Source of the DNA: Akkermansia muciniphila
GTDB taxonomy: Bacteria > Verrucomicrobiota > Verrucomicrobiia > Limisphaerales > JADLHS01
NCBI GenBank assembly: GCA_945882065.1
Contig: CAMCWI010000007.1
Location: forward strand, 1-41,748
DNA: 41,748 nucleotides
Direction of reading: 5' to 3'
Below are positions 1 through 6,914 of this stretch, piece after piece. Position 1 is the stretch's first letter, and the number at the start of each line of letters is the position of its first letter. Under the pieces are notes generated by a model. The model was not told the origin of the DNA and made no database searches. It saw nothing but the letters and a program-made list of their open reading frames with translations. A program made the position numbers and the translations under genes.

Positions 1-501
1 AGGTCGCGCTCCTTCTTTGCATTCTTGGTGGAGGGCGGTGCGGCGATCAGCGTGGCGTCTACCAAAGTCCCTTCACGCAGCAACAAGCCACGCGCGGTCA
101 GGTCGGCATTGATGGCGGTGAAGAAGCCTTTGCACAGATCGTGCGTTTCAAGCAACCGGCGGAATTTCAACAGCGTGGTGGCGTCGGGCACGCCTTCGGC
201 ACTCAAGTCAATGCGGGCAAACTCGCGCAGGGCCTAGCTGTCGTAGAGCGCGTCTTCGAGAGCTTCGTCGGCCAGGCCATACCATTGCTGGAGGAAATAC
301 ACCCGCAGCATCCGCTCCAACCCGACGGGTGAACGTCCGCGTTCGCCTTTGGGATAGAACGGTTCGGTGACCGCCAGTAGTTGCGTCCAAGGAATGACTT
401 CCTCCAATGCGCCCGAGGAACTTCTCTCGGCGGGTGATCTTCTTCTTATCGGCAAACTCGGCTTGAGAAAAACTCGCCTGGTGGGTCTCAGGCCTCCAAT
501 T
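1..501 (-). pseudogene. IS5-family transposase remnant (N-terminal part, doubly broken, runs off the left edge)
   Basis: Reading leftwards on the minus strand, the conceptual protein shows the N-terminal DUF772-type region of IS5 transposases, with the blocks PFYPKGERGRSPVGLERML and YFLQQWYGLADEALEDALYDS followed by a continuation containing PDATTLLKFRRLLE. Two lesions break it. At about 404-409 the frame carrying QAEFADKKKITRREKFLG must shift to the frame carrying EEVIPWTQLL; removing one T would restore a conserved-looking FLGRMEEVIPW. At 234-236 an amber codon replaces what is normally Gln in YDSQALR (CAG to TAG). After the amber the frame stays open to base 1, so the catalytic half lies outside the window. 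No terminal inverted repeat could be identified. The element is almost certainly inactive. Confidence 0.8.
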
Positions 502-616
502 TTACGAAACCAACCCACCACCACGTCTCCTTGTAAATTCAAAACCAGAAAATTAAATCAGTGTTTTCTTAGCAGGGAGATGGTTTCAAGTCCTCATTCA
601 TCGTCAAGTTTGCGAA

Positions 617-644
617 GGTTACAATTCGGTGAGAATTCTGTGAC
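617..644. promoter_or_regulatory. Three-unit 11-bp direct repeat, Pho-box-like
   Basis: Hexamers GGTTAC (617-622), GGTGAG (628-633) and TGTGAC (639-644) recur exactly every 11 bp. The first two are each followed by the same spacer, AATTC. On the minus strand the units read GTCACA, CTCACC and GTAACC. The 11-bp period with a TCA/TAA core resembles PhoB-type Pho boxes. The regulator is inferred, not seen. Confidence 0.4.
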
Positions 645-683
645 CTTCAGCAGTCGTCCCACATGGATGCAACCGAGCGTGGC

Positions 684-700
684 TGTTACCGAATCGTAAC
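684..700 (+). promoter_or_regulatory. Two-unit 11-bp repeat, Pho-box-like, upstream of the gene at 836
   Basis: TGTTAC (684-689) and CGTAAC (695-700) are spaced by 11 bp, about 136 bp before the ATG at 836. The pair is also a partial inverted repeat, so a dimeric repressor site is an alternative reading. Confidence 0.35.
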
Positions 701-835
701 ATTGCCGACCTTTGTTGTTCACACGCCTCGTTTAAAACAGTGGCTCAAGATAGGCAGTTGTCGCTGCCTTAACGCAAAAAAGCGTTCCAAACGCTGTTTG
801 CATTGATCCAGAAACCCGAAAAAACGTAGAAACTC

Positions 836-2428
836 ATGAAAAAAAATCGAACCATTATGCAGATCGCTGCAGCCGGATTGCTCTCGGCTTCAGCAGCGAA
901 AGCTGCCTTGGTCACCATAACCGGTGACATTACGAACAATACCGCGGTGACGTGGTATGCAACCAATGAATATCTCCTTAACACGATGGTGTATGTGCAG
1001 ACGAACGCGGTGCTGGTGATCGAACCCGGCACAGTGATCAAAGGCGGAACGAACGCTTCTGTGACAGGTCGTGCCGGTCTGGCCAACATCGTCTCCGGTC
1101 TGTGGGTCACACGCGGTGGCCAGCTTTACGCCACGGGTACGGTCGTCAACCCGATCATCTTCACGATGGAAGGCGACGACGTGAACAACCCGAACGACAT
1201 TCCCCCGACAGTCACCGGCAAATGGGGTGGCGTCGTCATCATGGGCAATGCCCAGATCAACTCCGCTCAATACTCTGTCGGACAGGCGGCCTCGCCCAAG
1301 TTCGACGTGTATGAAGGCGTCGCGACAGTTCCGAACCCCGAAGTGGAACACATCTTCGGCGGCACGAACGACCTCGACAGCTCCGGTGCGTTGCGCTACG
1401 TCTCGATCCGCCATTCGGGTAACACCTTTGCTCCGGCCAAGGAACTCAATGGTTTGACGATGGGCGGCGTGGGCAGCGGCACAGACATCTCCTACGTTGA
1501 AGTCATGGCCAGCTCGGATGACGGCTTCGAATGGTGGGGCGGCACAGTCAACACCCATCACTTGATCGGTGCGTTCAATGAAGACGACGACTTCGACACC
1601 GACCAGGGCTATCGCGGCACGAACCAGTTCTGGTTTGCGATCAAGCCGACGTGGCAGGGTTCAAGCGACAGCCGCGGCATCGAGTCCGACGGCGATCTCA
1701 ACCAAGGCATCGTGGGTGATGCGCTTCCGTTCAGCCAATGGGCCGCGTATAACGTGACCCTCATCGGTCGCGGCAAGACGAACACGTTGTTCGGCGGCGG
1801 CAGCGGCTGGAACGCCCGCGACGAAGCAGCTCCCAACGTGATCAACTCCGTCATCGCTGAGTTCAACAACGGTTTGTTGCTCGACACCGACGGCTTGTAT
1901 CACTGGACCAACACGCTGTTCGCCAATGCGCTGAACAACGTCTGGGACAACACCACCGCTGGCAACGCCAACGGCCTCACATTCATCAACGACATCGCCC
2001 GTGGTAACAACGTCGGTGCGGCCGTCCTCGGCGGAATCAGCTACACCAACGACTTGGCTGCTCTTGATCCTCGTCCTCAAGCAGGTAGTCCGGCTCTCAC
2101 CAACGTCCTCGCTGGTGCGCCTACGGCCACCTCTTATCGCGGCGCGTTCAAGCCGAACGATAGCTGGGCGGATTGCTGGTCCGGTTTGTCCACGGAAGGT
2201 TACCTCGAGGTATCCGTTCCTGAACTGACCATCCAACAAGTCGGCGGCAACGTCGAAATCACATGGCTCGGCTTGCCGGGCAAAACATATCAGCTCGAAT
2301 CCACCACGTCTCTCAATGCTCCTGTCGTTTGGGGTAATGAAGGCGCAGCACTGGTTGGAGCGGGTGATTTCACCACCGTCAGCGTTCCTGCTGCTGGAAA
2401 CAAATACTTCCGGGTGAGTCGGAACTAA
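836..2428 (+). CDS. Secreted beta-helix-like protein with verrucomicrobial C-terminal module
   Basis: This 530-residue protein starts with a Sec signal peptide (about residues 1-23, ending ASAAKA before ALVTITGD). The following region has the pattern VLVIEPGTVIKGG, GLWVTRGGQLYATGT, PIIFT, GKWGGVVIMGNA, which recurs in secreted right-handed beta-helix-like proteins of Bacteroidota and Verrucomicrobiota. I know no assigned enzyme activity for it. The last 70 residues (TWLGLPGKTYQLESTTSL to NKYFRVSRN) form a small beta-sandwich-like module that also ends other secreted proteins in this window (9125-12289 and 35543-37618). A strong terminator follows at 2450, so it is probably monocistronic. Pho-box-like repeats upstream suggest phosphate-linked control, but that is inference. 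A second, truncated copy of its 3' end lies at 5698-5853. Confidence 0.75.
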   Translation: MKKNRTIMQIAAAGLLSASAAKAALVTITGDITNNTAVTWYATNEYLLNTMVYVQTNAVLVIEPGTVIKGGTNASVTGRAGLANIVSGLWVTRGGQLYATGTVVNPIIFTMEGDDVNNPNDIPPTVTGKWGGVVIMGNAQINSAQYSVGQAASPKFDVYEGVATVPNPEVEHIFGGTNDLDSSGALRYVSIRHSGNTFAPAKELNGLTMGGVGSGTDISYVEVMASSDDGFEWWGGTVNTHHLIGAFNEDDDFDTDQGYRGTNQFWFAIKPTWQGSSDSRGIESDGDLNQGIVGDALPFSQWAAYNVTLIGRGKTNTLFGGGSGWNARDEAAPNVINSVIAEFNNGLLLDTDGLYHWTNTLFANALNNVWDNTTAGNANGLTFINDIARGNNVGAAVLGGISYTNDLAALDPRPQAGSPALTNVLAGAPTATSYRGAFKPNDSWADCWSGLSTEGYLEVSVPELTIQQVGGNVEITWLGLPGKTYQLESTTSLNAPVVWGNEGAALVGAGDFTTVSVPAAGNKYFRVSRN

Positions 2429-2449
2429 GTTCACTTGGACCTAACAGAG

Positions 2450-2485
2450 GCGGGGGAATCGGCAACGATTCCCCCGCTTTCTTTT
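2450..2485 (+). terminator. Rho-independent terminator of the gene at 836
   Basis: There is a perfect 12-bp stem (GCGGGGGAATCG with CGATTCCCCCGC), a GCAA tetraloop and a following T-rich run (TTTCTTTT). The same stem and loop recur at 5874. Confidence 0.9.
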
Positions 2486-2602
2486 CCATTCAGATGGTCA
2501 ACGATTCTGGCTGATGGTTTTGCTTGATGCCGTTGAATTTGGACCAATCGGGATTTTACAACGATAGCCACGATCTGATTTAATCCGGGCGAACCATCAG
2601 CG

Positions 2603-5600
2603 ATGAAAACACATAACGGCAAAGAGAAACTCCCTCATTTTTTCCTGATCTTATTATTCTTCTTCTTTTCCGGGATCACGGGACTTACTTATCAAATTCT
2701 TTGGGTGCGGATGATTGAAAAAGTCATCGGTGGAGCACCGTTTGCGATTTCAATCGTGCTCGCCGTGTTCATGGGCGGTTTGGGCTTGGGCAGTTATCTC
2801 GCGTCGCGATGGGTGGATCGTGCGCCGTCGCCAAATCGGTTGGTCAAAGCTTACGGCTGGCTGGAGATTGGAATTGGCGTCTTCGCTCTCATTATTCCAG
2901 TGTTATTGAAATCCATGGATGGACTTTATGCCTGGGTGTATTCACAGCACCAAGGCGACTGGCTGGTTTTCAACTCCATCACCTGTGTGTTCTGCGGCTT
3001 GGTGTTGATTGTGCCAACCGTGTTCATGGGCGCGACCTTGCCATTGCTTTGCCGATACAGCATCACATCTCTCCATCTTGTCGGTACGCGAACAGGGTTG
3101 TTGTATGGGATCAATACTTTTGGCGCGGCTGCCGGCGCTTTTCTTACGGGGATGATTTGGCTTCCAAAATACGGCATGACAGGAACGCTCTGGCTCGCTG
3201 TCGCCATCAACGGGTGCATTGGGCTGGCGTGTCTTTTGCCCTCGCTTTCAAAACCCGCGCGCGCGTCAAATTTGCCGGGCACTTCCAAGCCGACCCAAAA
3301 AATTCTCCCGGCTCACCCCCAGCCGATGGCTTCCACGCCAAACCTTTATGTGTTCCTGATGATCGTCATGGTTTCGGGCTTTTGTTCCATGGCCTATGAA
3401 GTCATCTGGACGAAACTGCTCAGCCTGATCGTTGGGCCAACCACTTATTCATTCACCGTTGTTCTCGTCACATTCATCACCGGCCTTGCGATTGGCAGCG
3501 TGATCTTTGGCCGGATCGCCGACAAGGTTTCCCGACCTGAGTGGGTTCTGTTGCTGATGCAGATTGTTGCGGCGATCAGCGTATTGCTTTGCAGTCACTT
3601 TCTTGGGGGCAGCCAGTTCTTTTTTGCTAAACTGCTGTTCACGTATCGGGATTCCTTCGTAATGCAGCAGGCAATGAAGGGCATGGCGTTGTTCGCCGTG
3701 ATGTTGATTCCGACGATGTGTTTGGGCGCCGCGTTTCCGCTGGTCGCGAGACTGATCACATCTTCAACGGCAACCATCGGAAGATCGCTAGGCATTGGCT
3801 ATCTCGTGAACACTGTGGGCTGTGTTGCAGGTTCGATTGCCGCCGGTTTTTTAATCATCCCGTTTGTTGGAAAGGAAAAAGGATTGGCGATTGTCGTCGC
3901 GGTGCAATTGCTGTCAGCACTCATTGGAATTGCCTGTTGTGTTTCCCTGCCCCGTCGTCACCGGTGGAGTCTCGCGGCTCTTGTTTTCGCGGGCTTGCTT
4001 GCCTGCTTGGTGATGCCGCGCTGGAATCACCTGCACCTTTCCAGCAGCAAGTATCACCGGCTTGATCAATTCGTTGTTCCCATCCTTCGACATGGTTGGT
4101 GGGAGGCGGCACTTCGAGGAAGTCGCATCCTTGATCAAGTCGAGATGCACACCAAACAGGAGTTGCTCTACTACGGCGAAGGCGTAGGCGGATTCACCAC
4201 CGTGCTGAAATCTCCAGATGTCTATGGAAACAATGTCATTTCAATGGCAAACAGTGGCAAGTTCGACGCCTCAAACGGCGTGGATATGAAAACCCAGGTG
4301 TTGCTGGCGCAAGTGCCCATGCTATTTCATCCCAACCCTGAATTCGTGATGGTGGTGGGACTGGCCAGCGGAATTACAGGAGCAGAAGTGCTCCATTACC
4401 CCACAGTCAAACGTCTCGACATTCTCGAAATCGGAGATCAAGTCCTGGCAGGCAGCAGTTTCTTCACGAATGAAAATAACCGCGTGATCGAAGATCCTAG
4501 AACCGATCTGATCCTTCAAGATGGACGTGCCCATCTGACTCTGACGGATCGCACCTACGATGTCGTGATCGCCGAGCCATCGAATCCCTGGATGGCTGGA
4601 ATGTCGTCCTTGTTCACGGAAGAGTTTTTCCGAACAGTCAAAGGCAGGCTTCGTCCCGGCGGCATTTATGTGCAGTTCATCCACACTTACGAAATTGATT
4701 GGGAATCGTTCACACTTGTGACACGCACCTTTGAAAAGGTCTTTCCGGGAGCAAAAATGATGGCGACGCATCCGGGCCAGACTGGTGCGGATTTTTTGCT
4801 TGTCGGTTTTGCAGACAATACCGTCGGTCTTAATGTCGGAGTAGCTCGTCAGAAAACTGAATCGCTTCGCAAGGCGCACAATTTTCGCCTGACCGATCCG
4901 GCCTTGCTCTATCGCCTCATCGTAACTGAAAATCTGCCCAAGCTTTCAGTCTCTGGGCCGCTGAACACAGATGATCGCCCAATCCTGGAGTTTTCTTCTC
5001 AGCTCGCGCTCTATCGCAACGACGCATCCATATCTCAACGTCTCCAGTCTCAACGAGAAATCTCAGTTCCAACTCAGCGTCTCGTGGACACAATGCGCAA
5101 CGATGTGGATCAACAACTTTCCTATGCGGAGTTCGCCCTGTCGTTGCAGACACCATTCGCTGACATGGTCAGTTTGAACCGAGCGACCGATGCACAAAGA
5201 CAGCGTTATCAGGCCTTGCTTGATGACTATTGCAGGAAATACCCGATAGATAGCGCATTGATGGCAGACGACGCGCTGGCAGCCGCATGGCAACGACAGG
5301 CGGCGACGATCGAATCCAGAATCAAGCCGACAGATGCCGACGCACGGGCGTACATAGCCGACCTCCACTATCACAGCGGTAACAAGGAAAAGGCTTTTTC
5401 GGAATTCAATGCAGTGCTTGCCATGTCTCGTGAGAACATTCGCGCACTGAATGGCCTAGGAATTCTGCACGGTGAAAGAAAAAATTTCCAGGAGGCCATT
5501 CGTTGCTTTGAAAAAGCGCTACAATTGAATCCGAGCCAATTCGAAGCCCATTTGAACATGGGCATCACCTATCTGAACTTCGGGGACAAATTCCGCGCAA

Positions 5601-5683
5601 AGACCAGCTTTGTGAAGGCTTTGAAACTCGATTCCACCTCCGCACTGGCCCGCAAAGGACTGGAACTCAGCTCGAAACCTTAG
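2603..5683 (+). CDS. Fused membrane protein with spermidine-synthase-like domain and C-terminal TPRs
   Basis: The product is 1026 residues. The N-terminal half is polytopic, with two similar blocks each starting with a SGITGLTYQILWVRM / SGFCSMAYEVIWTKL motif at about residues 23 and 255, as in bacterial fused MFS/spermidine synthase proteins. Residues about 570-770 form a Rossmann methyltransferase-like spermine/spermidine synthase domain: VVGLASGITGAEVL for the nucleotide-binding loop, LDILEIGD, LQDGRAHL, and VIAEPSNPWMAGMSSLFTEEFF in place of the polyamine synthase catalytic loop. Residues about 915-1020 carry three TPR-like repeats (YIADLHYHSGNKEKAF, LNGLGILHGERKNFQEAI, LNMGITYLNFGDKFRAKTSF). 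Such proteins are common, but their substrate is unclear and true polyamine synthesis is not implied. The start is ATG with no good Shine-Dalgarno. The gene lies between two copies of one 3' gene end plus terminator. Confidence 0.8.
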   Translation: MKTHNGKEKLPHFFLILLFFFFSGITGLTYQILWVRMIEKVIGGAPFAISIVLAVFMGGLGLGSYLASRWVDRAPSPNRLVKAYGWLEIGIGVFALIIPVLLKSMDGLYAWVYSQHQGDWLVFNSITCVFCGLVLIVPTVFMGATLPLLCRYSITSLHLVGTRTGLLYGINTFGAAAGAFLTGMIWLPKYGMTGTLWLAVAINGCIGLACLLPSLSKPARASNLPGTSKPTQKILPAHPQPMASTPNLYVFLMIVMVSGFCSMAYEVIWTKLLSLIVGPTTYSFTVVLVTFITGLAIGSVIFGRIADKVSRPEWVLLLMQIVAAISVLLCSHFLGGSQFFFAKLLFTYRDSFVMQQAMKGMALFAVMLIPTMCLGAAFPLVARLITSSTATIGRSLGIGYLVNTVGCVAGSIAAGFLIIPFVGKEKGLAIVVAVQLLSALIGIACCVSLPRRHRWSLAALVFAGLLACLVMPRWNHLHLSSSKYHRLDQFVVPILRHGWWEAALRGSRILDQVEMHTKQELLYYGEGVGGFTTVLKSPDVYGNNVISMANSGKFDASNGVDMKTQVLLAQVPMLFHPNPEFVMVVGLASGITGAEVLHYPTVKRLDILEIGDQVLAGSSFFTNENNRVIEDPRTDLILQDGRAHLTLTDRTYDVVIAEPSNPWMAGMSSLFTEEFFRTVKGRLRPGGIYVQFIHTYEIDWESFTLVTRTFEKVFPGAKMMATHPGQTGADFLLVGFADNTVGLNVGVARQKTESLRKAHNFRLTDPALLYRLIVTENLPKLSVSGPLNTDDRPILEFSSQLALYRNDASISQRLQSQREISVPTQRLVDTMRNDVDQQLSYAEFALSLQTPFADMVSLNRATDAQRQRYQALLDDYCRKYPIDSALMADDALAAAWQRQAATIESRIKPTDADARAYIADLHYHSGNKEKAFSEFNAVLAMSRENIRALNGLGILHGERKNFQEAIRCFEKALQLNPSQFEAHLNMGITYLNFGDKFRAKTSFVKALKLDSTSALARKGLELSSKP

Positions 5684-5697
5684 CCGCCTGCTATTCG

Positions 5698-5853
5698 ATG
5701 ACCGGTTACAGCTCCCAGTTGGAATCCACCACGTTGCTCAACGCCACAGTCGTTTGGGGTAATGAAGGCGCGGCGCAAGTCGGCACAGGCGGCAACATCA
5801 CTGTGAGTGTTCCGGCTACGGGAGAGAAATTCTTCCGCGTGAACCAATACTAA
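5698..5853 (+). pseudogene. Orphan 3' end of a paralogue of the secreted protein at 836
   Basis: The 51 codons from ATG 5698 to TAA 5851-5853 encode SSQLESTTLLNATVVWGNEG followed by a tail ending EKFFRVNQY, closely matching the last residues of the protein at 836-2428. Similarity continues past the stop codon into CTAACAGA and the same terminator hairpin. No signal peptide or helix domain precedes it, so this is a remnant and not a working gene. Upstream of about 5690 the similarity stops at the end of the spermidine-synthase-like gene, which marks the recombination junction. Confidence 0.75.
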
Positions 5854-5873
5854 GTCGGTAGTTACTAACAGAA

Positions 5874-5908
5874 GCGGGGGAATCGGCAACGATTCCCCCG
5901 CTTACTTT
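5874..5908 (+). terminator. Duplicate of the 2450 terminator
   Basis: The 12-bp stem (5874-5885 and 5890-5901) and GCAA loop are identical to those at 2450, but the T tract is weaker (TTACTTTG). It now probably ends transcripts of the gene at 2603. Confidence 0.75.
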
Positions 5909-5971
5909 GATTCATCCCTCGGCAGCCACACGACGGATGAAACGGGAAGCCGGATGTTTATTATTTTATTG

Positions 5972-6739
5972 TTAATAACCAAAGAGTTTCTGGCGGGCGA
6001 GCGGAGACATGGTTTCCAGATCGAGTAGCGTCAGATAATCAATCGTCTTGAATTGCCGATCCAGAGCGGGAGGACCGCAGATTGTTGCGCCAAGACTCAG
6101 ATAGGCGCGGAGGAGTTTTGGGATTTTGACCGGCTCGGCGGATAGCTGGGTCAGTGGGCAATCATGCGACGCCAGAGGACGTGTGCGCCAGGCGATCGGT
6201 GCGAGATGTTTCCGACACATGTCGGCGTAAGCCGATGCACCGACAGCGGGGTCCTGCGTGGTCATTGAACTGCAACCGATGAGATAGCGCGCGCTGCGTT
6301 GCCTCGCAAAATCAATCACGCCCTTCCACAAAAGACCTAGGACGACGAGATTCCGATGTTGTGGATGAACGCAGGCACGACCGAGTTCGATCATCTCGGA
6401 GCGATACGGTTCAAAAACTTCAAACTCGAATTCCTGCGCCGAGTAATAACCGAGCGTCACGGCAGTGTTGCCTGTCTGCATCCGATAAGTGCCGACGATC
6501 GTGGCCGAGGGCATATGTTCGACCAGTAGATGTTCGCAAACAGAATCAAACGCGTCTTCATCACGACCTGTGGCATAGGATTTTTCGAGACCCTCGTTCA
6601 GTTCGAGGTTAAAGATTTGAAAACGTAATTCTTGCGCGGCGTGAACCTCATCAAGGCTCTTCGCAAGACGCGTCGTGTATTGCAGGGTTGAATTGACCAC
6701 CAACCGCACCGGTTCGAGCGTGTCTGTGTTTAATTTCAC
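5972..6739 (-). CDS. GNAT-type N-acyltransferase of the OlsB / ornithine lipid family
   Basis: This 255-residue protein has the Acetyltransf_5/OlsB pattern. AQELRFQIFNLELNEG is followed by a DEDAFDSVCEHLLVE block, ATIVGTYRM, MIELGRACVHPQHRNLVVLGLLW as the acyl-donor binding core, RYLIGCSSM, and PKLLRAYLSLGATICGPPALD near the end. OlsB enzymes transfer a 3-hydroxyacyl group from acyl carrier protein to the amino group of ornithine, the first step to phosphorus-free ornithine lipids; related family members act on glycine or are hemolysin-like. The start is GTG at 6737-6739. It is transcribed divergently from the glycosyltransferase-PHP gene at 6915. A PlsC-like acyltransferase, the type needed for the second step (OlsA), occurs at 33789 but is not linked. 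Substrate specificity cannot be read from the sequence. Confidence 0.8.
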   Translation of the reverse strand: MKLNTDTLEPVRLVVNSTLQYTTRLAKSLDEVHAAQELRFQIFNLELNEGLEKSYATGRDEDAFDSVCEHLLVEHMPSATIVGTYRMQTGNTAVTLGYYSAQEFEFEVFEPYRSEMIELGRACVHPQHRNLVVLGLLWKGVIDFARQRSARYLIGCSSMTTQDPAVGASAYADMCRKHLAPIAWRTRPLASHDCPLTQLSAEPVKIPKLLRAYLSLGATICGPPALDRQFKTIDYLTLLDLETMSPLARQKLFGY

Positions 6740-6762
6740 ACGCGTAGTATTGCATGCTCTTG

Positions 6763-6806
6763 TGTCAACGCCGTGACGGGCGGGTCACTTTCTTGAATTT
6801 TGTGAC
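6763..6806. promoter_or_regulatory. Cluster of GTGAC/GTCAC half-sites between divergent lipid genes
   Basis: TGTCAA (6763), GTGAC (6773), GTCAC (6784) and TGTGAC (6801) crowd into 44 bp. The 6773 and 6784 sites form an inverted repeat with an 11-bp offset. The half-sites match those upstream of 12289 and 12506, but the phasing is imperfect, so this is a tentative shared operator. Confidence 0.25.
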
Positions 6807-6914
6807 GAGCCGAATCTAACACGACGGCAACAGCCGGGATGGATTTGTTTTCGATTAGTCACTTGCTCGCCACGAATCCGTAACGTCGTCTCCCAATGTT
6901 GTTCACCACAACGC

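Larger units (their letters stand above)
502..835. other. Intergenic region with two repeat arrays
   Basis: I see no convincing gene here. It separates the transposase remnant from the secreted protein gene at 836. It holds two sets of 11-bp-phased hexamers, listed separately at 617-644 and 684-700. No clear sigma-70 promoter was recognised. Confidence 0.5.

Noticed and set aside
890-1561. Long minus-strand open frame inside the secreted protein gene
   Set aside because: It is a shadow of the repeat-rich plus-strand gene: His/Arg/Asp-rich, with no domain and no start context.
2603-5683. Naming the gene as a polyamine (spermidine) synthase
   Set aside because: The domain is only synthase-like, is fused to a large membrane part and TPRs, and no polyamine genes are nearby. 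Function left open.
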